Part shown: positions 1-9,240 of the stretch, one piece after another
Position numbering within the stretch: the stretch's first letter is position 1
Layout of the letters: every line of letters begins with the position of its first letter
Source of the DNA: G963665545 sp963665545
GTDB taxonomy: Bacteria > Pseudomonadota > Gammaproteobacteria > Xanthomonadales > SZUA-36
Direction: 5' to 3'
NCBI GenBank assembly: GCA_963665545.2
Contig: CAXXKZ010000004.1
Location: forward strand, 62,001-126,000
Length of the DNA: 64,000 nt
Made by a program: the position numbers and the translations under genes
Notes under the pieces: generated by a model
Told to the model about the DNA's origin: nothing
Database searches by the model: none
The model's input: only the letters and a program-made list of their open reading frames with translations

Positions 1-203
1 ATGCCGGGAACGACGATGTTGTCGAGGTCGGCAATGACTGCGTCAAGCGATTCGGGCTGTTCCGGCGGCCTGCTGGGCAGGGCATTGGCGACCTGGCCGG
101 GCCGGACCTGGGCACGCACGGCTTGCTGCTCGATATTCAGTCGATATTCAGTGATCCAATCGATCAATTGGTGTCCTGCCTGGCGGAATTCTTCGGGGGT
201 CAT
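1..203 (-). CDS. Aromatic-L-amino-acid decarboxylase family, N-terminus only (runs off the window)
   Basis: The minus strand from the ATG at 203-201 reads MTPEEFRQAGHQLIDWI and continues to the window edge (67 codons). It ends in LDNIVVPG, which matches the family's N-terminal block of the shape ADLDxIVxPG. This is the opening of PLP-dependent group II decarboxylases (DOPA/tryptophan decarboxylase type), which remove CO2 from aromatic amino acids in the cytoplasm. A purine-rich AAAGGAAAG lies just upstream of the ATG. The PLP lysine and the rest of the protein are outside the window, so substrate cannot be judged. The plus-strand frame across the same bases has no family resemblance and is a shadow. 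Confidence 0.85.
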   Translation of the reverse strand, partial: MTPEEFRQAGHQLIDWITEYRLNIEQQAVRAQVRPGQVANALPSRPPEQPESLDAVIADLDNIVVPG

Positions 204-646
204 GGCTTTCCTTTCAATTTGAGTTTGTAATCCTGCTGCAATAGCCGTCCAGGAGAGAGAAGAATACCCGTTTGGGTTCCCGGCAACAGCAAGTTATTGC
301 GCCCGGTTTGTGTGAAATACGTAAAGCCGCTTTAGTCCGGTTTAACGTTCTGTTAACATGCGCCGCGTAAGTCACCATTTGGAAGAGATTTGATGAACAT
401 TACAGCCCAAAAAATGCTGCCAGGCGATCGGGTAAATGCCCACGCCAGCAATGCAGCCGCTGCTGTAGTCGGAGTCATTCAGCTTCCACGTTTTTCAGGC
501 CCCAGCGACGATATTGGCGGCCAGTCAGCAGCGATCCCAGCGTAGCCGAAACTTTTTTCTGATTTTCCTGTTCCGGCCACGCGATCCCGGAATCAAGCGC
601 CGTTTCCCATCAAGATGGGCAAGCGGCAGGACACTCAGAGAAAAAC
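204..646. other. Divergent intergenic region between decarboxylase and MATE gene
   Basis: This stretch separates two divergently transcribed genes and should hold both promoters. I cannot place convincing -35/-10 boxes. An imperfect TTTAAC/GTTAAC dyad sits near 340-357. Apart from the possible 50-codon ORF listed separately I see nothing coding. Confidence 0.4.
393..545 (+). CDS. Possible small ORF, 50 aa, unknown
   Basis: An ATG at 393 preceded by GGAAGAG at a suitable spacing opens 50 codons ending in TAG at 543-545. The peptide begins MNITAQKMLPGDRVNAH, is Ala-rich in the middle and has no membrane segment or recognisable motif. It lies about 100 bp before the MATE start on the same strand, so it could be a leader peptide or simply chance. 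The ribosome-binding site is the only real support. Confidence 0.25.
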   Translation: MNITAQKMLPGDRVNAHASNAAAAVVGVIQLPRFSGPSDDIGGQSAAIPA

Positions 647-2084
647 ATGACTTATCAAAGCACGAACACCATAAAAAGCAGAGTCCGAAGATGGCGGCAA
701 TTCTTTCGCGAGGCCCTGAGCGAAAACGAAACTGACTTCACCAGCGGCCCGATTGGTCGGGCGCTGGGCTTATTGGCCATACCGATGATGTTGGAAATGG
801 CCATGGAGGCCATTTTCGCAGTTGTTGACATAGCCTTTGTTTCCCGGCTCGGCACTGATGCCGTCGCCGCAGTGGGCATTACCGAAGCTCTGATTACGAT
901 TCTCTATGCCGTGGCCATTGGGCTGGGTATGAGCGTAACCGCCATGGTATCGCGGCGCATCGGCGCCAAAGACGCAGAAGGTGCGGCCCAGGTGACAGGC
1001 CAGGCCATATGGATTGGTGGCCTGCTGGCGCTGGTAACCGGTGTGCTGGGCGTGAGTTTTGCCACGGATATGCTGCGGCTCATGGGCGCAAGCGAGGCGG
1101 TGATCGACACCGGGAGTGGCTTTACCGCCGTGTTGCTGGGTGGTTCGGCCAGCATTGTGTACCTGTTTCTGCTCAATGCGGCGCTGCGTGGCGCCGGGGA
1201 TGCGCCGGTGGCCTTGCGCTCACTGGCGATTGCCAACGCCTGCAACATTGTGCTGGATCCCTGTCTGATCTTCGGCCTCGGGCCTTTTCCGGAAATGGGT
1301 GTCACCGGTGCGGCCGTGGCGACCACAATCGGGCGGGGCATTGGCGTGTTGTATCTGGCCAGGTACCTGGCCCCGTTCAGGCGGTCGGCTGAGATTCAAG
1401 TTGCACCATTTGAGGCTGGTTGGCGGCCTGATTCTTCGATTGCTGAAAATTTCGGTAGGCGGCATTGCGCAGTTCCTGATTGCCACCTCGAGTTGGATCA
1501 TCATCATGCGCATCGTCGCGCTTTACGGCAGCGCGCCCGTGGCGGCCTATACGATTGCGCTGCGGCTGGTCGAGTTCGCCTTCTTGCCGGCCTGGGGCCT
1601 GGGAAATGCAGCGGCGACGCTGGTAGGTCAGAATCTGGGCGCCGGCAAGCCCGAGCGTGCGGCGCGGTCTGCCTGGCGGACAACGCTCTACAACGGGGTG
1701 TTCATGACCGTGCTGGGCGTGATCTTCGTGGCCATGGCGCCAGATGTCATCGCGTTGTTCACCGCAGAGCCCGAAGTATTGCGCTTTGGCATTGCCTGCT
1801 TGCAGATCATGGGTGTGGGTTATCCGATGTATGCAGTGGGCATGATTATCGTCCAGGCGCTCAACGGGGCCGGCGATACCTGGACGCCTTCAGTGTTGAA
1901 TTTTGTTTGCTTTTGGCTGATACAGATTCCGCTGGCATACGCACTGGCGACCACCGGGCTCGCAACGCCGGGCGGTTATGGGCCCAATGGCGTGTTCATC
2001 TCAATTGTTGTTTCTGAAACCCTGCTGAGCATCCTTGCAGTCATTGTTTTCAGGCAGGGCAAGTGGAAGCTCACAGAAGTTTGA
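647..2084 (+). pseudogene. MATE family multidrug/Na+ antiporter, frameshifted
   Basis: Two overlapping frames together make one MATE exporter of about 478 residues, the family's normal size. The first (from ATG 647) holds the N-terminal half, with IPMMLEMAMEAIFAVVDI and LRGAGDAP. The second holds the C-terminal half (ALRLVEFAFLPAWGLGNAAA, LNGAGDTWTPS) and ends at 2084. The frames switch near 1371-1374, in a CCCC run. Reading the run as CCC gives YLARSGGRLRFKLHHLRL, which joins the halves cleanly. MATE proteins are 12-helix inner-membrane pumps that export cationic drugs using Na+ or H+. As read, translation continues out of frame to 2017 and loses half the transporter. The lesion is a homopolymer length change, so sequencing error is possible. 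Confidence 0.8.
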
Positions 2085-2133
2085 ATCAGGATGCAATGCG
2101 GTACGTAACTTTCGGCAGAATGCGTCGTCTAGT

Positions 2134-2164
2134 GTACTGCAGCGCAATTTAATGGCCCTTTCAG
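2134..2164. repeat. R2 repeat, solo terminal end
   Basis: These 31 bases start GTACTGCAGCGCAATT and end GGCCCTTTCAG. They match the 30-bp terminal inverted repeat of the R2 element at 10742-11001 apart from a substitution and small differences in the A/T stretch. No second end is visible nearby, so this is an orphan end or excision remnant. It lies 30 bp before the next gene's start and could influence its transcription. Confidence 0.7.
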
Positions 2165-2194
2165 AGGTCGAGCAAACTAAATGGAGTTGAATAC

Positions 2195-3580
2195 ATGAAA
2201 CTTAACCACAGAAGCGCCGGCGTTTTGCTGGTGCTGACACTGTTGCTGGCAGGACTGCCCGGCATGGTATTGGCCGACACCCTCAGCGATTTGGACAGTT
2301 ACTATCAAGAGTTGTATCCGGCCGATGAACCGGGCGCCACCATTCTGATTTCCCGCGACGGGAATGCGGTGTATCGCAAAGCATTCGGCATGGCGGACAT
2401 TGAAAACGGCATTGCCAATCAGACCAATATGGTGTTTCGCCTGGGCTCGATCACCAAGCAGTTCACTGCGGTGGCAATCATGATGCTGGAGCAAGAAGGC
2501 AAACTGAAAGTCAGCGATGATATGACCAAATATCTGCCTTCTTATACGCCACCACCCTCGACCATAACCATCGAACATCTGTTAACGCATACCTCCGGTA
2601 TTCCAAGTTACACCGGACTCGAAGGCTGGATGAGCACCAGCAAGATAAGAGAGAAGCTGTCGGTCGAGGCCATGATGGACGAGTGGGAGGGCCTGGAGTT
2701 GGAATTTGAACCTGGCAGCACCTGGAAATACAACAATTCCGGCTACTACATGTTGGGGACGATCATCGCGAATGTCTCCGGCATGGGTTATGACGAATTC
2801 ATCGAGCAACGCATCTTCGAGCCCTTGGGTATGAATGACAGCTACTATGACCATAGCGAACTCATCATTCCCAATCGTGCACGAGGTTACCAGCGTGGCG
2901 AGGACGGCGAACTGCAAAATGCTGATTATCTCGATATGGGTCAGCCCTATGCAGCAGGCTCGCTGGCATCCACGGTCGATGACATGGCCAAGTGGGACGT
3001 CGCCTTGTACGGCGACGCCATTTTGCCCCAGGAAGTGCTGCAACGCATGTGGACTTCTTATGTGCTAACGGACGGAAGCGAAACCGGTTATGGCTACGGC
3101 TGGTCGGTCTCCGAGCACAATGATAACGATGTGATCAGTCATGGTGGCGGCATATTCGGCTTCAGAACTGAAGGCATGCGTCTGCCGGAGCAGGGCCTGT
3201 ACGTTTCTGTGCTCTCCAATGGCGCTTCGGCTTCTCCCGACCTGGCGGCAATCGCGGCGGTCAAAGCCATGCTCGAAGAACCTTTCAGAGTGGTTCCGGT
3301 CGATGTGGAACTGAGTGAACTGGAAGCGCTGACCGGGGTGTATCGCGGCTCCGATGATTCGCTCAGAAATGTCACGCTGGAGGACGGCCAACTCATGATT
3401 GAAGTGTTTCCGGGATTTAAGCTTGCCGGCACACCAGTGGGGGGAAATCGTTTCCAGATGCAAGATACGGCATTTGAAATGGTATTTGGCGGTGAGCACG
3501 GTGACATCGAGCACATGGAAATGCAGCGCGTGGGCTGGGTCAGCCAACGCTCGATGCGGACCGACGATCCTCTGCCTTAA
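2195..3580 (+). CDS. Secreted serine hydrolase, beta-lactamase/PBP4* (class C) fold
   Basis: 461 residues. A Sec signal peptide (about 1-27, ending VLA) leads into a serine beta-lactamase-fold domain. Catalytic motifs are in order: SITK with nucleophile Ser85 and Lys88, YNN at 179-181, and HGG at 316-318 in place of KTG. The last 90 residues form a beta-rich C-terminal domain of the DUF3471 type common in this family. The HGG triad and the tail suggest an esterase, D-aminopeptidase or PBP-like enzyme rather than a true antibiotic beta-lactamase. The start is supported by GGAG upstream. It stands alone, convergent with the fructosamine kinase gene, with an R1 repeat filling the gap. Substrate unknown. 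Confidence 0.88.
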   Translation: MKLNHRSAGVLLVLTLLLAGLPGMVLADTLSDLDSYYQELYPADEPGATILISRDGNAVYRKAFGMADIENGIANQTNMVFRLGSITKQFTAVAIMMLEQEGKLKVSDDMTKYLPSYTPPPSTITIEHLLTHTSGIPSYTGLEGWMSTSKIREKLSVEAMMDEWEGLELEFEPGSTWKYNNSGYYMLGTIIANVSGMGYDEFIEQRIFEPLGMNDSYYDHSELIIPNRARGYQRGEDGELQNADYLDMGQPYAAGSLASTVDDMAKWDVALYGDAILPQEVLQRMWTSYVLTDGSETGYGYGWSVSEHNDNDVISHGGGIFGFRTEGMRLPEQGLYVSVLSNGASASPDLAAIAAVKAMLEEPFRVVPVDVELSELEALTGVYRGSDDSLRNVTLEDGQLMIEVFPGFKLAGTPVGGNRFQMQDTAFEMVFGGEHGDIEHMEMQRVGWVSQRSMRTDDPLP

Positions 3581-3816
3581 CGAGACTGTGGGCTTTGACT
3601 GTGGGCGGCGCGCGGTGCGCCTCCCCAGGGCGCCTATTGCATGCCGTCGAGCGCAGGCCCGAGGTGCCACACGGTTTGCCCGCAGGGCAAAGAGTACGGC
3701 TCCGAAGCCGCTGCGCGTGCAGCCGCCTTCCGCCGAAGGCGGGAGCACGACTGCAGGGATGCAGGAGGTAGAGCAACGCAGGGAGCAGTTGCCGAGGGAA
3801 GCGAGACTCCTTAAAA
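3581..3816 (-). repeat. R1 structured repeat, copy a
   Basis: Read on the minus strand this starts TAAGGAGTCTCGCTTCCC and contains the hairpin core CTCCCGCCTTCGGCGG and the CTCGACGGCATGCAATAGG segment shared by other R1 copies. It includes a middle module (ACTGCTCCCTGCGTTGCTC) shared only with copy b. It fills the gap between two convergent genes. Its TAA is the stop codon of the minus-strand fructosamine kinase gene. Confidence 0.8.
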
Positions 3817-4671
3817 TCCCCGCGATTTGAGTATTGAGTCGACCTGTTGGGCATAGCCGCCGCCAAACCAATAGGCGTGAAATAGCAGCGGCCAGAGGTT
3901 ATAGATGTCTATCCTTTCCTTGAACCCGGGCTCAAGCGGCCGCAATTCGCCGTAGCCATCGAAGAACGGCGCGCTAAAAGAGCCAAATAGCGTGGCAAAG
4001 GCCAGATCGACTTCCGGGTGTCCAAAATAGATGGCCGGATCAATGAACGCCACACACTCACCCTGGTTATAAAGTACGTTTCCGCCCCAGAAATCACCAT
4101 GCAGCAGTGAGGCCTCAGCCAATGGTGGAAGAACCTCGGAAAGCTGATCGATCAGTTTTTCCAGCCGCCTCATTGTAGCGGGCTGAATCCTGCCGGCGGC
4201 AAGCGCAATGCCGGCCATGTGGCGCAGTCGTTGTTCGCCGAAAAAACAAATCCAGTCCTGATGCCAGCCATTGGGCTGCACCGAAGGGCCAAATATTGTG
4301 TCTGTGCGAAATCCAATCTGGCTGGAGGTGACGGTGTGAAGGCGGGCCAGATGTCGTCCCGCCTGAGATTGTGCGCGCGAAGTTCTTTGACCATCATTTT
4401 CGACAAAGCTCAAAAACAGCATGTCACTGGCCAGGCCGAGTACTTCGGGTACCGGTGCGGCGTTGCAATGGCCGAGAAACTCCAGCATTTGCATTTCAGC
4501 CGCGGCCAGCCACTGGTGGCCTGGGGCAGGGCATTTCACGGCGATGTCCAGACCCTGGTCGGTCTGCAGGCGGTAAACTGCCGCCCAGTCACCGTGGTAA
4601 ATTGCCTGGACGCTCAGAGACACACCGAGCCTCAGCTCCAGCGCCGCCCGAGAAATGGTTTCCTGATCCAT
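3811..4671 (-). CDS. Fructosamine/ketosamine-3-kinase family protein
   Basis: 286 residues, normal for the family. Lys46 in IAVKCP is the nucleotide-binding lysine. HGDFWGGNVL (191-200) is the catalytic loop of aminoglycoside-phosphotransferase-like kinases in the exact form typical of fructosamine kinases. FIDPAIYFGHPEVDLA (about 209-224) supplies the metal-binding Asp211. These enzymes phosphorylate sugar adducts on protein lysines so that the adduct falls off, repairing glycated protein in the cytoplasm. The ATG lies three bases after the TGA of the upstream DUF255 gene, so the two are translationally coupled. The stop TAA is shared with the first bases of an R1 repeat, so the very C-terminus (SILKSRGF) may have been set by that insertion. 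Confidence 0.9.
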   Translation of the reverse strand: MDQETISRAALELRLGVSLSVQAIYHGDWAAVYRLQTDQGLDIAVKCPAPGHQWLAAAEMQMLEFLGHCNAAPVPEVLGLASDMLFLSFVENDGQRTSRAQSQAGRHLARLHTVTSSQIGFRTDTIFGPSVQPNGWHQDWICFFGEQRLRHMAGIALAAGRIQPATMRRLEKLIDQLSEVLPPLAEASLLHGDFWGGNVLYNQGECVAFIDPAIYFGHPEVDLAFATLFGSFSAPFFDGYGELRPLEPGFKERIDIYNLWPLLFHAYWFGGGYAQQVDSILKSRGF

Positions 4672-4674
4672 CCT

Positions 4675-7080
4675 TCAGCGCTTCGCCCCTGGGTAGGTCG
4701 GAATCTGCAGATATAAGTGTTCGGGAGGCAGGCACACTTCCTCATTGCAGGCCTGCAGTTGCAGGCTCAGCCGCAGCAGAGCGTCTGATTGAGTTTGGGG
4801 ATGCGATTCCAGGGTCATCTGCAGGTTCACGTCGCCCTCGTACAAAGCCAGCGGTTCGCTTTGAAAGCCAAGTGATTTAAGCACGGGTTCCGGGTAATTC
4901 ACCGTTGCCAGCCGCCAGGTGTCATCGGGGCCGGTCACATCCAACAAAGTGGGGATCAGGTTGTCGGAAAGTGGATTGCGCGCATTGATGTGCCAGCCGG
5001 GCTGAACTTCGATATTTACAGAAACCTGGTCGTCCTGGAAGCGTCCTGTCACGGCGACGCCCCCGTGTGCCGCGTATTGTGTGGGGCCGGACTGGTCGTC
5101 GGCCAGAACACTGGAGGCCAGAAGCATATAGGGGTAGGCGGCCGGATTGCGATTGATTGCGGGTCCAAATGCGCTCAGCAGTCGATTCGCACGGTCGGTC
5201 ATATCCAGGACGGAGTTGCCCGCGGTTGCCGGCAACCTTGCCGAACGGCGGGCCAGCCTGGCCATGGCATGCAGGGCGACCGCATTACCGGCCGGCACAG
5301 CACCATCGGTAATGTCTTTGGGTCGGCCAATGTCTCCGGCGAGCTCTTTGCCTTTGACCCCCATGAAATAGCCACCGCTGGTTTCGTCCCAGAATTTTTC
5401 GTGCATGCTGAGCAACAAGCCATTTGCACGCTTCAGCCAAGCCGCGTCCCGGGTCATGTCGAAGAGGTTGATACAGGCATCGGCCAACCAGGCATAGTCC
5501 TCCTGAACGGCGGCAACTTTGGTTCGCGCCATATAGCTGGCGCGCCATAATGCGCCATCGTCTTTGCGGTGGTTCTGCCACAGGAATTCACCACACCGGA
5601 TGGCGGCGGCTGCATAACGTTCAACCGAAAATTGGACTGCCGCTTCAGTCAGCGCGACAATCATCATCGAATTCCAGGCCGTAATGATTTTGTCGTCGCG
5701 CAAGGGGTGAGGGCGCTTTTCCCGGGCGGTGTACAGTGCATCGCGAATCCTGTCTATGCGATCCAGCAACGCTTCCTCGCCTGGCCCGGGGCGCGCATAT
5801 GCAGTCAGCGGTGCTTTTCGGTGGAGAATATTACTGCCTTCGAAATTACCCGCCGTGGAGGTGCCAAATACCTCGATGGCCAGGCGCGCATCTTCGGCTG
5901 TTAGAACTTCTCCAAGTTGTTCCTCGGTCCACAGAAAAAATCGGCCCTCGCCGCCTTCACTGTCGGCGTCAGTCGCAGAGAAAAAACAGCCCTCTGGAGA
6001 TTGCATATCACGCAAAACGTAGTCGAGTGTTTGTTGCGCGATTCGAAGGAACTCCGAGTCACCGGTCAGAGCGGCACCCTGGGTGAAAGCCCGCGCCAGT
6101 TGCGCCTGGTTGTAGAGCATTTTTTCGAAGTGGGGCACCAGCCAGTCGCCATCGGTGGAATAGCGGTGGAAGCCGCCGCCTACCTGGTCGTAAATTCCAC
6201 CCCGAGCCATTGCACGAAGATCAAACCGAATCAGTTCAACGAGTGCTTCATCATGTTTTCGCCTGGCTTGATCGATCAGGAAGAGATAATTGCTTTCATT
6301 GGGAAATTTGGGCGCTGAACTGAAGCCGCCAGCAACCTGATCATGGCTCTGGAACAGGGCTGCAACGGCGTGTGGCGGCGCAGCGTCTGCCAGGTCGCCG
6401 GCGCTTTGCGTCCGGTCCAGGACCTGTTGCACCCTTGCCGAGATGTTCTCGGCCTGTGCCAGCAGCCCCGGCCGGTCTGCTGCCCAGATTGTCTGGGCCT
6501 TTTGCAGCAGATCGAGAAACTGATCGCGGGGAAAATAGGTGCCGGCAAAAAATGTTTTGCCGTGCGACGTCAGAAAGGAAGACATCGGCCAACCCCCGCG
6601 CCCTGAAATGACCTGGACAGCCGTCATATACAAGGCATCAATATCTGGTCGTCGCTCCCGGTCTACCTTGATCGCTACAAAATGCGTGTTGAGAAATTCC
6701 GCCACGGTCTCATCTTCAAAGCTCTCGCGCTCCATCACGTGGCACCAGTGACAGGTGGAATAACCAATCGACAAGAAGATGGGCTTGTTCTCACGTTTTG
6801 CACGCCTAAAGGCAGCCTCGCCCCATGCGTACCAATCAACCGGATTGTGGGCGTGCTGCAGCAGATAAGGGGAGTCTTCCAGAATCAGTCGGTTGGTATA
6901 ACGGGGTCGCCCATCGTCCCCAAAGTGGCGGGTACGAGGCTGGTAATCCTGGCCCAGAGATTGCAGGCCGGATTCGAGTTGCTGCTTGAGTTCAAGCGGA
7001 TAGTTGACGCCGGGCGGGTCGGCGCCGGGTGAATTTGCCACGGCCGGTGGGAGGATGGCAGCAAATAGAAATAGCGTCAT
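4675..7080 (-). CDS. DUF255 (YyaL/SPATA20-type) thioredoxin-like protein with DsbD-alpha-like C-terminus
   Basis: 801 residues from the ATG at 7080, chosen for its GAGGCAGG ribosome-binding site and the signal peptide (MTLFLFAAILPPAVA) it creates; the frame is open further upstream without support. After the signal comes the DUF255 thioredoxin-like domain with NPVDWYAWGEAAF and redox pair Cys110-HW-Cys113, then an (alpha/alpha) toroid region as in cellobiose-epimerase-like proteins. The last 130 residues look like the N-terminal domain of DsbD, with a CNEEVC pair at about 778 and 783 in QACNEEVCLPP. Family members are usually cytosolic and lack the last domain. Exported thiol-disulfide work is therefore likely, but the substrate is unknown. 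First gene of a two-gene operon with fructosamine kinase. Confidence 0.85.
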   Translation of the reverse strand: MTLFLFAAILPPAVANSPGADPPGVNYPLELKQQLESGLQSLGQDYQPRTRHFGDDGRPRYTNRLILEDSPYLLQHAHNPVDWYAWGEAAFRRAKRENKPIFLSIGYSTCHWCHVMERESFEDETVAEFLNTHFVAIKVDRERRPDIDALYMTAVQVISGRGGWPMSSFLTSHGKTFFAGTYFPRDQFLDLLQKAQTIWAADRPGLLAQAENISARVQQVLDRTQSAGDLADAAPPHAVAALFQSHDQVAGGFSSAPKFPNESNYLFLIDQARRKHDEALVELIRFDLRAMARGGIYDQVGGGFHRYSTDGDWLVPHFEKMLYNQAQLARAFTQGAALTGDSEFLRIAQQTLDYVLRDMQSPEGCFFSATDADSEGGEGRFFLWTEEQLGEVLTAEDARLAIEVFGTSTAGNFEGSNILHRKAPLTAYARPGPGEEALLDRIDRIRDALYTAREKRPHPLRDDKIITAWNSMMIVALTEAAVQFSVERYAAAAIRCGEFLWQNHRKDDGALWRASYMARTKVAAVQEDYAWLADACINLFDMTRDAAWLKRANGLLLSMHEKFWDETSGGYFMGVKGKELAGDIGRPKDITDGAVPAGNAVALHAMARLARRSARLPATAGNSVLDMTDRANRLLSAFGPAINRNPAAYPYMLLASSVLADDQSGPTQYAAHGGVAVTGRFQDDQVSVNIEVQPGWHINARNPLSDNLIPTLLDVTGPDDTWRLATVNYPEPVLKSLGFQSEPLALYEGDVNLQMTLESHPQTQSDALLRLSLQLQACNEEVCLPPEHLYLQIPTYPGAKR

Positions 7081-7376
7081 CGCCTGCCTCAAAAGTTGGG
7101 GACTAAAATAAATGTGATACACCTTTTGGACTTCACGTCTTTCCTGCCAGTCAGTGACTTTCCAACCCACATTGGTGCAGGCAGCCGCAACGCCAAATCC
7201 GTTGCATTTAGTCAGCCACAAGAAGGCTTGACTCATCGTTGTGCCGGGTATCGGAACCCACATTCATCATAGCATCGAGGGGCGGGAGTACAGCACTTGT
7301 GTACAACCTTGCTGGAATTCACGGCTGGCTGGCCGTGATATGCTCCGGTGGACGCGATTTCCGAGCTCAATTTCTG

Positions 7377-9221
7377 ATGGTGCATTTTTCTTCTGCCGGG
7401 CCTCCACCCGAAATGACGGCCCGGGGGTTTGCCGGGGTATTTCAGTACAGCCGCCGTGCACTGCAACTGGTGTGGACCACGAATCGGGGACTGACGGTTG
7501 CACTGGCAGTGTTGACCCTATTGGGTGGCCTGTTGCCGGCCGCGATGGCATGGGTGGGCGCATTGATTATCGATGCCGTGGTTGCCGCCATACGCGCCTA
7601 CCAGGACAGCGGCAATGCCCCAATGCGAGCAATTTTCCTGCTGGTGGGGCTGGAGGCACTCATTGTGGCTTGCCTTTCTGCCGCCCAACGCGGGATCTCG
7701 TTGTGCCAGGCCCTGCTGCGGGCACAATTGGGGCAGCGGGTCAACGTCATGATCCTGGAGAAAGCGCTGACGCTGGAACTGGCCCAATTCGAGGATTCAG
7801 AATTCTACGACAAGCTCACTCGTGCCCGGCGTGAGGCCTCGAGCCGGCCTTTGTCGCTGGTCAACCGCACCTTTGGCCTGGCGCAAAATCTCATCTCATT
7901 GGTCAGCTACGGCGTATTGCTGGTGCAGTTTTCTCCCTGGGCAGTGGCTGTGTTGCTGATCGCTGGACTGCCGGCGTTTTTTGCTGAAACGCGGTTTTCC
8001 GGCCAGGCATTCAGACTCTTTCGATGGCGTTCGCCCGAGACGCGCATGCAGCTCTACCTGGAGACCGTTTTGGCGCGCGAAGACAACGTCAAAGAGGTCA
8101 AGCTGTTTGGTTTGGGCCCGTTGTTGTTGGAACGCTATCGCGATATCTTCAGGCGCTTGTACAAGGAAGACCGGGCCCTCGCTGTCCGCCGCGATGGCTG
8201 GGGCTTTGCCTTGGGGCTGATTGGCACCGCCACCCTGTATGGCGCCTATGGTTGGATTGCTGTTGCGGCGGTGGTCAGCCGCATCACGCTGGGCCAGATG
8301 ACGATGTACCTGATGTTATTCCGCCAGGGTCAGTCGGCGGTTTCCGCCATTCTCTCTGCGATTGGCGGATTGTACGAGGACAACCTCTACCTCTCCACCC
8401 TCTACGAGTATCTGGAGACACCGGTGCCAGAGTCACCGGCCGCGCAGGTACAGGGCCCAAAGGCCAACGATGGGATCCGTTTTGAGCAGGTCACTTTTAC
8501 CTATCCGGGCGCTCGCCAGCCGGCACTGTCAGGTATTGATCTGCATATTCTGCCCGGTGAATCACTGGCCCTGGTTGGCGAAAACGGTTCAGGGAAAACC
8601 ACTTTGATCAAACTGCTCACGCGGCTTTACCGGCCACAGAGCGGGCGCATTCTGCTCGATGGCCTGAACCTGGATGACTGGCAGGAGGAGGCCCTGCGCG
8701 GGCGCATCGGGGTCATCTTTCAGGACTTCGCCCGCTACCAATTCCTGGTCGGGGAAAACATTGGTGTGGGGGATGTCCGTTATTTCGAGGATGAAAAGCG
8801 CTGGATCGAAGCCGCCGACAAAGGGATGGCGACCGATATTGTTGAAAACCTGCCTTCCGGCTATGCGACCCAGCTGGGGAAGTGGTTCAAGGATGGGCAA
8901 GAGCTTTCTGGCGGTCAGTGGCAGAAAATCGCCTTGTCACGTGCTTTCATGCGCACCGATGCCGACATTCTGGTGCTGGATGAGCCGACCGCATCGATGG
9001 ATGCGGCTGCGGAGGCCAAAATTTTTGAACATTTCCGCAAGTTGACACAAAACCGTATCGCCATACTGATTTCCCATCGCTTTTCCACCGTCAGAATGGC
9101 CAGCCAGATCGTCGTCATTGAGAATGGCAAAATCATTGAAGGGGGCAGCCACCAGCAATTGATGACACTGGACGGCCATTATGCACGGCTATTTTCCTTG
9201 CAGGCGGCGGGTTATCGTTAG
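7377..9221 (+). CDS. ABC exporter half-transporter (fused permease and ATPase)
   Basis: 614 residues from the ATG at 7377. The longer frame from 7239 would run into the divergent DUF255 promoter region, and 7413 is another candidate start. An N-terminal six-helix permease domain is followed by a nucleotide-binding domain. Walker A GENGSGKTT lies near residue 400, the Q-loop at VIFQDFARY, the signature LSGGQ near 509, Walker B ILVLDEPTA near 530 and the H-loop at ISHRFST. This is the layout of homodimeric type IV exporters of lipids, drugs or peptides in the inner membrane. No peptidase domain is present. A LytTR regulator begins 20 bp downstream, suggesting co-transcription and a response to the exported or inhibitory compound. 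Confidence 0.9.
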   Translation: MVHFSSAGPPPEMTARGFAGVFQYSRRALQLVWTTNRGLTVALAVLTLLGGLLPAAMAWVGALIIDAVVAAIRAYQDSGNAPMRAIFLLVGLEALIVACLSAAQRGISLCQALLRAQLGQRVNVMILEKALTLELAQFEDSEFYDKLTRARREASSRPLSLVNRTFGLAQNLISLVSYGVLLVQFSPWAVAVLLIAGLPAFFAETRFSGQAFRLFRWRSPETRMQLYLETVLAREDNVKEVKLFGLGPLLLERYRDIFRRLYKEDRALAVRRDGWGFALGLIGTATLYGAYGWIAVAAVVSRITLGQMTMYLMLFRQGQSAVSAILSAIGGLYEDNLYLSTLYEYLETPVPESPAAQVQGPKANDGIRFEQVTFTYPGARQPALSGIDLHILPGESLALVGENGSGKTTLIKLLTRLYRPQSGRILLDGLNLDDWQEEALRGRIGVIFQDFARYQFLVGENIGVGDVRYFEDEKRWIEAADKGMATDIVENLPSGYATQLGKWFKDGQELSGGQWQKIALSRAFMRTDADILVLDEPTASMDAAAEAKIFEHFRKLTQNRIAILISHRFSTVRMASQIVVIENGKIIEGGSHQQLMTLDGHYARLFSLQAAGYR

Positions 9222-9240
9222 CTATGGCCAAGCTGATTCC

